A stretch of 64,000 bases of DNA from Ruminococcus champanellensis 18P13 = JCM 17042 (GCF_000210095.1 NC_021039.1:522216-586215); one strand, 5' to 3'; shown: positions 42,012-50,099, counted from the stretch's first letter. A program made the numbers and translations. Notes: generated by a model not told the origin, from the letters alone.

Positions 42012-43144
42012 ACTTCCTCCTCCCAGATTTCCTTGGTCAGCCCGTTCAGATATGCCAGTTGGGCATCATCCAGCTCCTTGTTGTTCTGCATCCGGTAAAA
42101 GTCTCCGAACAGCTCCAGAGGGGACTGATGCTCCAGGGTATCCTCCGGCAGCAGCTCTCCGGTTTCCCGGGTGCGCCGGTTGTCATAATCCAGCTTCATC
42201 AGATTCGGGTACACTGTCCGCAGTCTGCCGATGGCGTCCGGCACATCCTCCTCATCGGTCAGGGTGATATGCAGGTAGTCGAACCGGTTCTGCTGGGTGT
42301 AAGCGCTTCTGTCCATCACCTGGTCATAGGTTCCCCGGATCTCCCGGAGATCATGCTGTGGGGTCAGGGGCAGCAGGTTCAGTGTGACCTGTCCCTTTGC
42401 GTCAAGCTCCACCAGGGTGACGGATTTGTGGTGGGATGCCTCCGCAAAGGAATATTTCAAGGGAGTGCCGCAGTACCGGAGCGTGTCCCGTCCTACGGAT
42501 TGGGGGCCGTGGAGATGTCCCAGCGCCACATAGTCAAAGTCCCGGAACAGGGCAGCATCCACTCCGTCAGAGCCGCCGATCAGCAGTTCTTCCTGCTCCA
42601 GTACCTGTGCGCCGGCAACGAACTGATGCGCCACCAGCACGTTTCGCCGCCGGGGATCCACCGGCAGTCCCTCCAGCGCCTTTTCCACTGCCTCCTGGCA
42701 GGAATGGATCTCCGTTTCCGGCATAACGCTCCGCAGGTAGGCAGGCTTTAAAAAGGGCAGCAGGTAGAAATCCACCGGGCCCAGGTCGTCCTCCAGGGTG
42801 ATGGGGGAGATGCTGCCTCCGTACACCGGGGACATGTGGACGCCGCTGTGCCGCAGCAGCCGCCCTCCGTATGCAATGCGCTCCGGAGAGTCATGATTGC
42901 CGCTGATGGCAAATATGGTGCAGCCCAGGTGGGACAGCCCGGCTAAAAAATCATCCAGCAGACTGACTGCCTCTGCGGGCGGGGTGGGCTTGTCAAACAG
43001 ATCCCCTGCCAGCAGTACCCCCTGGGGCTGCTCTGCTTGAACCAGCTGTAAGATCTGCTCCAGAATAAACCGCTGCTCCTCCAGCATGGAAAAGCCGTTC
43101 ACACGCTTGCCCAGGTGCAGGTCGGACAAATGCATCAGCTTCAT
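42008..43144 (-). CDS. sbcD: DNA nuclease subunit SbcD (Mre11-like)
   Basis: 378 residues starting MKLMHLSDLHLGKRVNGFSML, with CAGGAGGAAC before the ATG. Calcineurin-like metal motifs are in order: DLHLGKR, LLAGDLFDKP, SGNHDSPER, and GHLHGPQ near residue 240. The C-terminal part is the SbcD-specific domain. It supplies the manganese-dependent nuclease activity of the SbcCD complex. First gene of the sbcDC operon, with a clear promoter 40-70 nt upstream. Confidence 0.95.
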   Translation of the reverse strand: MKLMHLSDLHLGKRVNGFSMLEEQRFILEQILQLVQAEQPQGVLLAGDLFDKPTPPAEAVSLLDDFLAGLSHLGCTIFAISGNHDSPERIAYGGRLLRHSGVHMSPVYGGSISPITLEDDLGPVDFYLLPFLKPAYLRSVMPETEIHSCQEAVEKALEGLPVDPRRRNVLVAHQFVAGAQVLEQEELLIGGSDGVDAALFRDFDYVALGHLHGPQSVGRDTLRYCGTPLKYSFAEASHHKSVTLVELDAKGQVTLNLLPLTPQHDLREIRGTYDQVMDRSAYTQQNRFDYLHITLTDEEDVPDAIGRLRTVYPNLMKLDYDNRRTRETGELLPEDTLEHQSPLELFGDFYRMQNNKELDDAQLAYLNGLTKEIWEEEV

Positions 43145-43183
43145 ATTGTTCCTCCTGTTTCTTTGTCTTTTTCTGTTGTCTTT

Positions 43184-43212
43184 AGTATACCACGCTGCAT
43201 GGAATTTTGCAA
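43184..43212 (-). promoter_or_regulatory. Sigma-A promoter of sbcDC
   Basis: Minus strand TTGCAA (43207-43212), 17-nt spacer, TATACT (43184-43189). Confidence 0.7.
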
Positions 43213-43233
43213 ATGTGATCCAGTCTGGGGACG

Positions 43234-43268
43234 AAAAAATGCAGCCGGGCATTTCTGCCTGACTGCAT
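43234..43268 (-). terminator. Terminator of the MATE/cytidylate-kinase-like operon
   Basis: ATGCAGTCAGGCA pairs with TGCCCGGCTGCAT (one mismatch) around GAAA, followed on the minus strand by six T. Confidence 0.8.
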
Positions 43269-43273
43269 CCGTT

Positions 43274-43879
43274 TTATCCATTCTGCTGCTTGACCAGTTG
43301 TACGATCAGCTCGGCGCAGGTTTCCAGTCCCAGTGCGCTACTGCACAGTGCCAACTGGTAATTCTGAACCTTGCCCCATTCCTGCCCGGTGTAATTCCGG
43401 TAATAGACCCGCCGCCGGTTGTCTCGTTCCTTGAGCATCTTCTCCGGGCTTTTGCCCTCCTTCACCTGCCCGGAAATCCGTTCTATCCGTGCCTTGACAT
43501 CTGCCCAGATAAAAATATGCATGCAGTCCTGCCGCTCCCGGAGCACATAGTCGGCGCATCTGCCCACAATGACGCAGGGGCTTTCCGCCGCCAGCTTTTT
43601 GATGAGCTTGCATTGCTCTACATAGATCTCATCGTACAGGGACAGACTGCCGCTGCCCATGGCAGCACCGGCAATGGACAGATTGAACAGCAGACTGCTG
43701 CGGGAGGTGGCGTATTCGCCGCTTTCCTCGATGAATTTTTCCGAAAGGCCGCTTTCCTTTGCAACCTGCTCCACAATGTGCCGGTCGTAGAATTTCCAGC
43801 CCAACTGCTGCGCCACATGTTCGCCGATCTCGTGTCCGCCGCTGCCGAATTCACGGCTGATGGTAATGATGTTTGTCAT
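43274..43879 (-). CDS. Cytidylate-kinase-like family protein
   Basis: 201 residues with AGGAGGGGA upstream. The N-terminus MTNIITISREFGSGGHEIGEHVAQQLG is a P-loop variant (SREFGSGGHEIG) typical of the cytidylate-kinase-like (AAA_26) group. A lid-like segment rich in arginine (ERDNRRRVYYRNYTGQEWG) follows. These proteins occur widely in Firmicutes beside transporters but lack a known substrate; classical Cmk has a different length and CMP-binding region. Second gene after the MATE pump, gap 45 nt, so probably under the same attenuator. Confidence 0.8.
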   Translation of the reverse strand: MTNIITISREFGSGGHEIGEHVAQQLGWKFYDRHIVEQVAKESGLSEKFIEESGEYATSRSSLLFNLSIAGAAMGSGSLSLYDEIYVEQCKLIKKLAAESPCVIVGRCADYVLRERQDCMHIFIWADVKARIERISGQVKEGKSPEKMLKERDNRRRVYYRNYTGQEWGKVQNYQLALCSSALGLETCAELIVQLVKQQNG

Positions 43880-43924
43880 AAAATCCCCTCCTGATTCAGT
43901 TCTGCGGCAGTCTGCCGCTTTGGC

Positions 43925-45319
43925 TTATAATCTATCCAGTACCTGTCGCCGGATCCGGCGCATCATCAGCAGTCCCAGGAGCAGGGCGCAAGCCTCCGCT
44001 GCCGGGAAAGCGATCCACACCAGTTCGGATGCATTGTCCAGTCTGGTCAGTCCCCAGGCAAGGGGAAGTGCTACGATAATCAGCCGCACCAGGGACAGCA
44101 GCAGGGATTGCACGCCGTGCCCCAGCGCCTGGAAGATGCCCTGGTAGCCGATGTTCGCACCCATGCACAGATACCCCAGGCTGATGATCCGGATCGCCAG
44201 AACGCATAGGAACCGGGTTTCCTCCGATACGGCAAAGATGCCCACCAGCGGACGGGCAAAGACCTGTAAAATCACTGCGCCCACCAGCATGATGATGCAC
44301 GCATACAGTTGTCCGTACCGGATGCCCTGCCGGATCCGCTGCTTGCTGCCCATGCCGTAGTTGAAGCCGATCACCGGGATCATGGCGTTGTTCATGCCGA
44401 ACGCCGCAAAGCATACAAACTGCTGGATCTTGTAGTACATGCCGTATGCGGTGACTGCGGCGGCGGATACATCCCGGAGAATGATGTTGACCCCATAGGT
44501 CATAAAGGACATGAGTGCCTGCATGAGGATCGCCGGGATGCCTACCTGGTAGATTTCCCGGATCACCCGGAGCCGGGGACGCAGAAAGCGGAGACCGGTA
44601 TCCAGCTCTGTCCGGGCGTGTCGGTAAAAGAACAGCGCATCCAGCCCGCAGGAAACAAACTGCCCGATGACGGTGGCGTATGCGGCGCCTGCAACCCCCA
44701 GTGCCGGACAGCCCAGCCAGCCAAAGATCAGAATGGGATCCAGCACGATGTTGACCAGTGCGCCGGAAATCTGGGCGATGGTGGTCTGCATGGTTCTGCC
44801 GGTGGCCTGCAGCAGCTTTTCATAAGTCAGGTACATGGTCACGCCCAGGGAGCCAATGGTGCAGATCCGCAGATAGCTTACTGCAAGCTCCGTTGCCAGG
44901 GGATCCCGGGTCTGGGTGTGGATATACGCCGGTACGCCCACCAGCCCGAACAGCAGATATATCCCGAAGGTGCAAAGGGACAGGAAGATAGAATTGCCGG
45001 CAATGGCGCTTGCCTGCTGCCGGTCTCCTGCCCCCAGGCTTTTGGACAGCAGTGCGTTGATGCCCACGCCGGTACCCACGCTGATCGCTACCATCAGCAT
45101 CTGCACCGGGAACGCCAGTGTCAGGGCGTTTACCGCCAGATCCCCCATATTTCTGATCTGCTCCGTGTCCGGCATGCAGCTGACAAAGTAGCTGTCCACA
45201 ATGTTGTACAGAGCCTGCAAGGCCATGGAAACGATCATAGGCGCCCCCATACCCAGCAGCAGCCGGCGTACCGGAACGGTACCCATTTTGTTTTGTTCTG
45301 TTGAAACTGCCTGCTTCAT
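43925..45319 (-). CDS. MATE-family efflux transporter
   Basis: 464 residues, 12 hydrophobic helices in two matching halves (for example NIVDSYFVSCMPD near helix 2, with IPVIGFNYGMGSKQRIRQGIRYG in the second half). It exports cationic drugs or metabolites in exchange for sodium or protons. CAGGAGG lies 7 nt before the ATG. The start codon overlaps the stop of a 25-codon upstream ORF that contains a terminator, so expression is probably controlled by attenuation. The cytidylate-kinase-like gene follows on the same transcript. Confidence 0.92.
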   Translation of the reverse strand: MKQAVSTEQNKMGTVPVRRLLLGMGAPMIVSMALQALYNIVDSYFVSCMPDTEQIRNMGDLAVNALTLAFPVQMLMVAISVGTGVGINALLSKSLGAGDRQQASAIAGNSIFLSLCTFGIYLLFGLVGVPAYIHTQTRDPLATELAVSYLRICTIGSLGVTMYLTYEKLLQATGRTMQTTIAQISGALVNIVLDPILIFGWLGCPALGVAGAAYATVIGQFVSCGLDALFFYRHARTELDTGLRFLRPRLRVIREIYQVGIPAILMQALMSFMTYGVNIILRDVSAAAVTAYGMYYKIQQFVCFAAFGMNNAMIPVIGFNYGMGSKQRIRQGIRYGQLYACIIMLVGAVILQVFARPLVGIFAVSEETRFLCVLAIRIISLGYLCMGANIGYQGIFQALGHGVQSLLLSLVRLIIVALPLAWGLTRLDNASELVWIAFPAAEACALLLGLLMMRRIRRQVLDRL

Positions 45320-45393
45320 AGATACCTCCTGAAAATAAAAAAGAACCGTGCCGCTGCAAATCTGGATTTATGCCTTGCAGCTACACGATTCAT
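45316..45393 (-). CDS. Candidate 25-codon leader peptide upstream of the MATE gene
   Basis: The frame from ATG 45393 begins MNRVAARHKSRF and ends with phenylalanines encoded by the U tract of a terminator, then RRYL; its TGA overlaps the ATG of the pump. It contains two basic-x-basic triplets (RHK and KSR). That kind of motif (+x+) is known to stall ribosomes in the presence of macrolide-type drugs in resistance-gene leaders. No good ribosome site precedes it, which is the main doubt. A ribosome stalled at codons 7-11 would lie on the 5' arm of the terminator. Confidence 0.5.
   Translation of the reverse strand: MNRVAARHKSRFAAARFFFIFRRYL
45337..45391 (-). terminator. Attenuator: intrinsic terminator in the MATE leader
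   Basis: GAATCGTGTAGCTGCAA (plus-strand 45375-45391) pairs with TTGCAGCGGCACGGTTC (45343-45359), two mismatches, 15-nt loop, then UUUUUUAUUUU (45332-45342). It lies between promoter and start codon, wholly inside the upstream ORF. A competing upstream hairpin GCGATTTT/AAAATCG (about 45394-45420) precedes it. Confidence 0.8.
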
Positions 45394-45464
45394 TACGATT
45401 TTATTTTAGCACAAAATCGCAGAGAAGGTAATAGGCAATTTCAACAAATTCTGAGCTTACCCCC

Positions 45465-45493
45465 ATTGTAGCATACTTCTCTGCGTCAGTCAA
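45465..45493 (-). promoter_or_regulatory. Sigma-A promoter of the MATE operon
   Basis: Minus strand TTGACT (45488-45493), 17-nt spacer, TACAAT (45465-45470) with an extended -10 TG. It gives a leader of about 140 nt. A second extended -10 (TGCTAAAAT, 45403-45408) lies nearer the upstream ORF. Confidence 0.75.
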
Positions 45494-45509
45494 CGGCGCA
45501 GAAAAATAA

Positions 45510-45542
45510 ATTGTCACCCGATTTTAAGATATGGTTGACAAT
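45510..45542. promoter_or_regulatory. BirA-type biotin operator
   Basis: ATTGTCACC-N15-GTTGACAAT, an inverted repeat with one mismatch and the 15-bp spacing of Firmicute BirA boxes. It overlaps the -35 of the bioY promoter, as expected for repression by biotin-loaded BirA. Confidence 0.7.
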
Positions 45543-45563
45543 TCGGCCGGAGTATGCTATGAT
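45535..45563 (+). promoter_or_regulatory. Sigma-A promoter of bioY
   Basis: TTGACA (45535-45540), 17-nt spacer, TATGAT (45558-45563), with extended -10 TGC. Confidence 0.85.
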
Positions 45564-45595
45564 AAAAGCAGATTTTTGAGAAACGAGGAATGCTT

Positions 45596-46156
45596 ATGTC
45601 ACAAACTGCCGCCCCTGCCAAGGGCTTTGCCCTGCGGGATCTTGCCTTCATCGGACTGTTCGCCGTGCTGATCGCTGTCTGCTCCTGGATCACCATTCCC
45701 GGTGCGGTGCCCTTCACGCTCCAAACCTTCGGGGTGTTCTGCACCCTGGGCATGCTGGGGGGCAGGCGTGGTACCTGCGCCATTCTGGTGTACATTTTGT
45801 TAGGGATCGTGGGAATCCCGGTGTTCTCCGGCTTTACCGGCGGCATCGGACAGTTACTGGGGATGACCGGCGGTTATATTCTGGGCTTTTTGCTGATGGG
45901 TCTGCTGTACTGGCTGATGACCCGGCTTACCGGCAGCAGTCTGCCGGTAATGATCCTTGCCATGGTGCTTGGGCTTGCGGTATGCTACACCTTCGGCACC
46001 ATCTGGTTCCTACAGGTTTACACCAGGCAGAAGGGGGCAATCACCCTGATGGCGGCTTTGTGGAGCTGTGTGTTTCCCTTTCTGATTCCGGATGGGATCA
46101 AGCTGGCGCTGGCATTGCTCCTCACCAAGCGGCTCACCAGGCAGTTCCGGATCTGA
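45596..46156 (+). CDS. bioY: Biotin transporter BioY
   Basis: 186 residues starting MSQTAAPAKGFALRDLAFIGLF; GAGG lies 7 nt before this ATG. Six helices and the BioY hallmarks (VPFTLQTFGVFCTLGMLGGRRG, GIVGIPVFSGFTGGIGQLLGMTGGYILGF-type pattern, FPFLIPDGIKLALAL) are present. It is the S component that binds biotin for an ECF transporter; no ECF ATPases are adjacent, so it uses shared ones or works alone. The BirA-like operator over its promoter is independent support. Confidence 0.95.
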   Translation: MSQTAAPAKGFALRDLAFIGLFAVLIAVCSWITIPGAVPFTLQTFGVFCTLGMLGGRRGTCAILVYILLGIVGIPVFSGFTGGIGQLLGMTGGYILGFLLMGLLYWLMTRLTGSSLPVMILAMVLGLAVCYTFGTIWFLQVYTRQKGAITLMAALWSCVFPFLIPDGIKLALALLLTKRLTRQFRI

Positions 46157-46162
46157 CAAACG

Positions 46163-46199
46163 AAACACCGTGCAGGGCATACCCGCACGGTGTTGTTTT
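46163..46199. terminator. Terminator between bioY and the GH43 gene
   Basis: AACACCGTGC and GCACGGTGTT form the stem, followed by GTTTTT on the plus strand; it can also serve the convergent GH43 transcript. Confidence 0.8.
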
Positions 46200-47680
46200 T
46201 ATGTTTCCGTATAGACGCAGGAAAAGTTCGTGAACCGGACGGTGTTATCTCCCACCGCATAGAGCCCCAGGATCACCCCGGTAAAGGGACTGGAGATCTC
46301 GCTGGACAGATATTTGCTCTGTCCGGTGCCCAGGTGGGTCTCGCCGGATTCGGTGACCACGGAGAAGTGGTAGCAGGCAGGCTCCATCCGGATCACCAGC
46401 CGGGCGCTGTTCCCGGTCAGAGGGATCTCCTTCTGAATCTGATGCACGCCCCCGATGTTCAGCCGGCACAGGGCGGTGATGCCTGTCTCCCCACGGCGCA
46501 GAGCCACTTCGTAATGCTCCTGCTCACTCATGTAGCAGGTCAGTCCTGCCTCTCCCTTGTCCAGCTCCAGCACGCACTGTACAGTGCCGGAAAAGTCCTG
46601 CTGCCGCAGTCCGATGAAGGTGGGGGATCCCGGCTCGTCCAGGGTCACCTCTGTGCCATGCAGCAGGGCGCTGCCCTGGGTCAGGCCGTACTGCTCCATC
46701 CGGGGATGCCGCAGAAAGCACCATTCCCTGTACCAGTCCGGCGCAGCAAAGCTCCGTTCCGGCAGGGGCTTCTGTGCAAAGTCTCCTGCAATGTCATAGC
46801 ACTCCGCCGTGGTGCCGTCCGTGCCTGCGGTGAACCAGCCCTCCTCATCAAAGGTGACAGGCGTCAGGAACACTTCTCTGCCCAGGTGATGGAATGCCAT
46901 CCACAGCGCCTGCTGCCGGAAGCCCAGACTGAGAATATGCCAGTTCCCCCGGGCATCCTGCACCAGATCGCCGTGACCGATGCCCTGAATCGGGTAGGGT
47001 GCTTTGTTCCGGTTGGTCAGCACCGGGTTGTGGGGATATCCCGTAAAAGACCCCCACAGGGACTTGCTCCGGGCATAGGTGATCATATGCCCGTACTCGG
47101 TGCCTCCCTCCGCTGCCATCAGATAGTACCAGTCCCCGATCCGGTACAGGTGCGGGCTTTCCAGGAACCGTCCCCCGGAGCCCTGCCAGATGCATCTGGA
47201 GGGGGACAGCTTTTCTCCGGTGGCAAGGTCGATCTGACACTGCACCACCCCGTTGACGCCGTCCGCATCGGTGCCGTTGCTCATAAAGTAGGCATTGCCG
47301 GCTTCAAAATACAGAGAGGGATCGATGCCGTCCTGAGCCACCGCCACCGGATCAGACCATGCTCCGTGGATATCGTCGGTGTACACATAGAAATTCTCCC
47401 CGGTGGAGGCGTTGGTGGTGACCATGTAGAATCTGCCGTTCAGATGCCGGATGGTGGGAGCAAAAACGCCGCCGCTGCTGGGAACTTGTTCCAGTGCCGC
47501 CTGGCTGGGGCGGGTCAGCACATGGCCGATCTGGCTCCAGTTCACCAGATCCTTGCTTTCAAAGAGGGGAACGCCGGGAAAGTACTGAAAGCTGCTGCAA
47601 ACCATGTAATACATGCCGTTTGCGCAGCATACGCTGGGGTCCGGGTAAAACCCCTTCAGAACCGGATTGTGGTAAATCAT
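46199..47680 (-). CDS. GH43 family glycoside hydrolase (beta-xylosidase/arabinofuranosidase type)
   Basis: 493 residues starting MIYHNPVLKGFYPDPSVCC, with GGAGAAG upstream; the frame is open much further upstream but without homology. The five-bladed propeller domain has the three GH43 acidic residues: the Asp base in YPDPSV (residue 15 or so), the Asp in DGIDPSL and the Glu acid in FLESPHLY. The last 190 residues form a beta-sandwich typical of xylosidase-type GH43 enzymes. There is no signal peptide, so it should cleave imported xylo- or arabino-oligosaccharides in the cytosol. No transporter or sugar regulator is adjacent. Confidence 0.92.
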   Translation of the reverse strand: MIYHNPVLKGFYPDPSVCCANGMYYMVCSSFQYFPGVPLFESKDLVNWSQIGHVLTRPSQAALEQVPSSGGVFAPTIRHLNGRFYMVTTNASTGENFYVYTDDIHGAWSDPVAVAQDGIDPSLYFEAGNAYFMSNGTDADGVNGVVQCQIDLATGEKLSPSRCIWQGSGGRFLESPHLYRIGDWYYLMAAEGGTEYGHMITYARSKSLWGSFTGYPHNPVLTNRNKAPYPIQGIGHGDLVQDARGNWHILSLGFRQQALWMAFHHLGREVFLTPVTFDEEGWFTAGTDGTTAECYDIAGDFAQKPLPERSFAAPDWYREWCFLRHPRMEQYGLTQGSALLHGTEVTLDEPGSPTFIGLRQQDFSGTVQCVLELDKGEAGLTCYMSEQEHYEVALRRGETGITALCRLNIGGVHQIQKEIPLTGNSARLVIRMEPACYHFSVVTESGETHLGTGQSKYLSSEISSPFTGVILGLYAVGDNTVRFTNFSCVYTET

Positions 47681-47717
47681 AGCTTCTCCATTCTCCGCTG
47701 TCTGCGGATGTTTTTCA

Positions 47718-47750
47718 GGCAGCACCGGGCACAGCTTGCGGGGTGCTGCC
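47718..47750. promoter_or_regulatory. Dyad in the GH43 leader
   Basis: GGCAGCACC and GGTGCTGCC, a perfect 9-bp inverted repeat with a 15-bp centre, beginning 4 nt downstream of the GH43 -10 box. It could be a repressor operator or an RNA hairpin in the 5' leader; no U tract follows in the gene's direction. Confidence 0.45.
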
Positions 47751-47753
47751 TTT

Positions 47754-47782
47754 ATTTTAGCATACCCGTCGTCGGTTGTAAA
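47754..47782 (-). promoter_or_regulatory. Sigma-A promoter of the GH43 gene
   Basis: Minus strand TTTACA (47777-47782), 17-nt spacer, TAAAAT (47754-47759), extended -10 TGC. Between this promoter and 47947 I see nothing else. Confidence 0.65.
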
Positions 47783-47947
47783 GCCGATGCTTCCGGAGAA
47801 TCCGGCTATGCAACCCTTTGTTTTGGCATGCAGGAGGGCGTTGGAGCATTCCTTTGTGCATTTTGCCGAAAGGGCGTTGTTTGATGTGAAAAAATCGGCG
47901 CAAATGGATGGATTGCAAAAAAAACGCCGAAAGTTTTCCAACACCCA

Positions 47948-47976
47948 TTGAAAAGCGGATGGGTTTATGCTATACT
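47948..47976 (+). promoter_or_regulatory. Upstream sigma-A promoter of the two-component operon
   Basis: TTGAAA (47948-47953), 17-nt spacer, TATACT (47971-47976), extended -10 TGC. Probably a basal promoter upstream of the operator repeats. Confidence 0.65.
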
Positions 47977-48024
47977 ATTTTGTAAGCGTGCACACAGGGC
48001 AGGCGTTGCGTTGCATCCCTTCCC

Positions 48025-48052
48025 ATGACAGTTTTATGACACTTTTCATGCA
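48025..48052 (+). promoter_or_regulatory. Triple direct-repeat operator, 11-bp period (two-component operon)
   Basis: ATGACA (48025), ATGACA (48036) and CATGCA (48047) are spaced exactly 11 bp apart with T-rich 5-bp gaps. The third ends 31 bp before a TATAAT at 48084-48089 that has no -35. This is the layout of OmpR/PhoB-type activator sites. The same array with the same distance stands before the dlt-like operon (50072-50099). Confidence 0.75.
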
Positions 48053-48080
48053 GATTTTCGGAGAAGGCTCTGGCTTGCCG

Positions 48081-48098
48081 TACTATAATAATATAGTA
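48081..48098. promoter_or_regulatory. Palindrome containing the activated -10 box
   Basis: TACTATAATAATATAGTA is a perfect 7-bp inverted repeat with a 4-bp centre and includes the TATAAT at 48084-48089 of the regulator's own promoter. Confidence 0.5.
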
Positions 48099-48134
48099 TT
48101 ATGACGGCAGCATGCTTTTGAGGAGGCGCTTTTT

Positions 48135-48845
48135 ATGGGGTATTCCATATATATTGCGGACGATGAAAAGAATATCCGGGATCTGATCAAGAGTTTCCTG
48201 GAAAGTGACGGATACCGGGTGTGGGCGTTTGAAACCGGAGACGCTTTGATGGGGGCATTCCAGGCGGCACCGGCGGATCTTGTAATATTGGACATTATGA
48301 TGCCCGGTACGGACGGGCTTACCATCTGTCAGCAGCTTCGTGCCAAGACGGATGTGCCCATCATTATGCTGACGGCGAAGGATTCCGAGTACGATTATGT
48401 ACAGGGCATCACCATCGGCAGTGACGATTATCTGACAAAGCCCTTCCGGCCTACCACTCTGCTGATGCGGGTGCGTTCCCTGCTGCGCCGGATGGAAATG
48501 AACAGCCGGCGACCCGTGCAGCCGGAGGAACCGGATGACCTGGTAGTGGGGGATCTGACCTTTTCGGCGGAGGCCAACACCATTAGCTGCAACGGCAAGG
48601 GCATCGGCTTTACCCAGACGGAGCTGCGGATGCTTTCCTATATGATGCAGAAGCCCGGCAAGGCATATGCCCGGGACAAGCTGCTGGAAACCATCTGGGG
48701 CTATGAGACTGAAGTGGAGACCCGGGTGACGGACGAAACCCTCCGGCGGATCCGGCGGAAGCTCTCCCTGGCAGGCAGCAGCGTCTGCGTACAGACCATC
48801 TGGGGCTACGGCTATAAACTTGAGGTATCGGAGCCTGTAAAATGA
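48135..48845 (+). CDS. OmpR/PhoB-family response regulator of the dlt-like locus
   Basis: 236 residues with GAGGAGGCG upstream of the ATG. The receiver domain has D9/D10, phosphoacceptor D53 (VILDIMMPG), T in MLTAKDS and K in LTKPF. The winged helix (TQTELRMLSYMMQKPGKAYARDKLLETIWGYETEVETRVTDETLRRIRRKL) follows. The kinase gene overlaps the end by 4 bp. Identical operator arrays upstream of this gene and of the 50166-55792 operon strongly suggest that it controls both itself and surface-polymer modification, comparable to how VirR, CiaR or GraR act on dlt in other Firmicutes. Confidence 0.9.
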   Translation: MGYSIYIADDEKNIRDLIKSFLESDGYRVWAFETGDALMGAFQAAPADLVILDIMMPGTDGLTICQQLRAKTDVPIIMLTAKDSEYDYVQGITIGSDDYLTKPFRPTTLLMRVRSLLRRMEMNSRRPVQPEEPDDLVVGDLTFSAEANTISCNGKGIGFTQTELRMLSYMMQKPGKAYARDKLLETIWGYETEVETRVTDETLRRIRRKLSLAGSSVCVQTIWGYGYKLEVSEPVK

Positions 48846-50068
48846 AACACATCAAAGTCCGGATCCTGGCGACCATCTGGGTTTCGATCTTCTTACTGTT
48901 CGTGCCCTTCTACATCATCCTCAACCTGACTCTGCCGGTGCATTTTGAAAAGGAAGCCAAGGCGGCGCTCACCTATGAAATGGAGTATATGAGCAGCATG
49001 CAGAAGCAGGAGTCGGAGGATGCGCTCGCCCTGGACTATGTGGGCATCTTTTTCAGCGGGGATATCTGCTTTATCGACCTGACGCAGGATCCGGCGGAGA
49101 ACAGTGCGGCGGACAACAGCTACGGCAAGTACAATGTACAGAGTGCGGAGCATGACGTGCTGTCCTATTACGACAGCCAGGGGCTTCCCTTCGGACAGAT
49201 CCGGACATTGAAAACCGACAACGGCTACTACGTCATGGTTCTGTACGAGGACGTGTTCTCCTGGGACGGAGAAAAGGTGCCCACCATCATGTATCTGAAC
49301 ATTCAGCCCATCGTCCAGTACACCAAGCGGCTGAACTGGCTGCTGGATGCCATTTTCCTGTGCGTGGCTGCCATCATGAGCGTGATCGGCTTCCGGCTGG
49401 GAGGACAGATCGAGGAATCCCAGGAAAACCAGCGTCGCTTCTTCCAGAATTCCTCCCACGAGCTGAAAACTCCTCTGATGGCGATCCAGGGCTATGCGGA
49501 AGGCATCCAGACCGGGGTGGTGGATCCCATCCATTCGGCGGAGGTCATCATGCAGGAAAGCGACCGGCTGACCCGGATGGTGGAGGAGATCCTGTACATT
49601 TCCAAGATCGATGTGCATCAGTTAGTACTGCATATTGCGGTGCTGGATGTGCGGGAGCTGTTGTATGACTGTCTGCGCTCCGCAGAGCCGATCCAGAACA
49701 AAAAGCAATGCAGCGTGGTGACGGATTTTCCGGATGCGCCGGTGCGGGTGCGCTGTGATGAGGATCAGCTGACCCGGGCGTTTATGAACGTGCTGATCAA
49801 CGGCATGCGGCACTGCGACAAGACGGTGTGGCTGTCCTGCAAGGCGGATCGGCATATTATCACCATTACCATCCGGGACGATGGGGGCGGCATGGATCCC
49901 CAGGATCTGCCCCATGTATTTGACCGGTTCTATTCCGGCAAAAAGGGCAATACGGGCATCGGGCTGGCGCTGGCATCTGACATCATCCGGCTGCACAAGG
50001 GCAGCATCACCGCCCACAACGACAAGAGCGGTGCAGTGTTTGAGATCCGCCTGCCGGTAGCACCATAG
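48842..50068 (+). CDS. Membrane sensor histidine kinase of the dlt-like locus
   Basis: 408 residues. Two transmembrane helices (about 8-30 and 165-187) enclose an extracytoplasmic sensor of about 130 residues rich in D, E and Y. There is almost no HAMP domain; the second helix runs nearly straight into the dimerisation helix with the phosphorylated histidine in FFQNSSHELKTPLMAIQGYAEG. The ATPase domain shows NVLINGMRHCD (N box, with the usual second Asn replaced by Met/Gly context), RDDGGGMDP and GIGLALASDIIRLH. It overlaps the regulator gene (ATGA). The signal could be cationic peptides or envelope stress; that is inference from the target operon. Confidence 0.9.
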   Translation: MKHIKVRILATIWVSIFLLFVPFYIILNLTLPVHFEKEAKAALTYEMEYMSSMQKQESEDALALDYVGIFFSGDICFIDLTQDPAENSAADNSYGKYNVQSAEHDVLSYYDSQGLPFGQIRTLKTDNGYYVMVLYEDVFSWDGEKVPTIMYLNIQPIVQYTKRLNWLLDAIFLCVAAIMSVIGFRLGGQIEESQENQRRFFQNSSHELKTPLMAIQGYAEGIQTGVVDPIHSAEVIMQESDRLTRMVEEILYISKIDVHQLVLHIAVLDVRELLYDCLRSAEPIQNKKQCSVVTDFPDAPVRVRCDEDQLTRAFMNVLINGMRHCDKTVWLSCKADRHIITITIRDDGGGMDPQDLPHVFDRFYSGKKGNTGIGLALASDIIRLHKGSITAHNDKSGAVFEIRLPVAP

Positions 50069-50071
50069 TCT

Positions 50072-50099
50072 GTGACACTTTTGTGACAATTTTAATGCA
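50072..50099 (+). promoter_or_regulatory. Triple direct-repeat operator, 11-bp period (dlt-like operon)
   Basis: GTGACA (50072), GTGACA (50083) and AATGCA (50094), each 11 bp apart with T-rich gaps. The third ends 32 bp before TATACT (50132-50137, extended -10 TGC), which has no -35. Same geometry as 48025-48052. Confidence 0.75.

Noticed and set aside
45394..45470. A known metabolite riboswitch upstream of the MATE gene
   Set aside because: I could not match the leader to the guanidine, preQ1 or other consensus structures I know; only the terminator and upstream ORF are supported.
47783..47947. A short gene between the GH43 promoter and the two-component promoters
   Set aside because: Open frames here are extensions of the GH43 frame upstream of its real start, or lack start signals.
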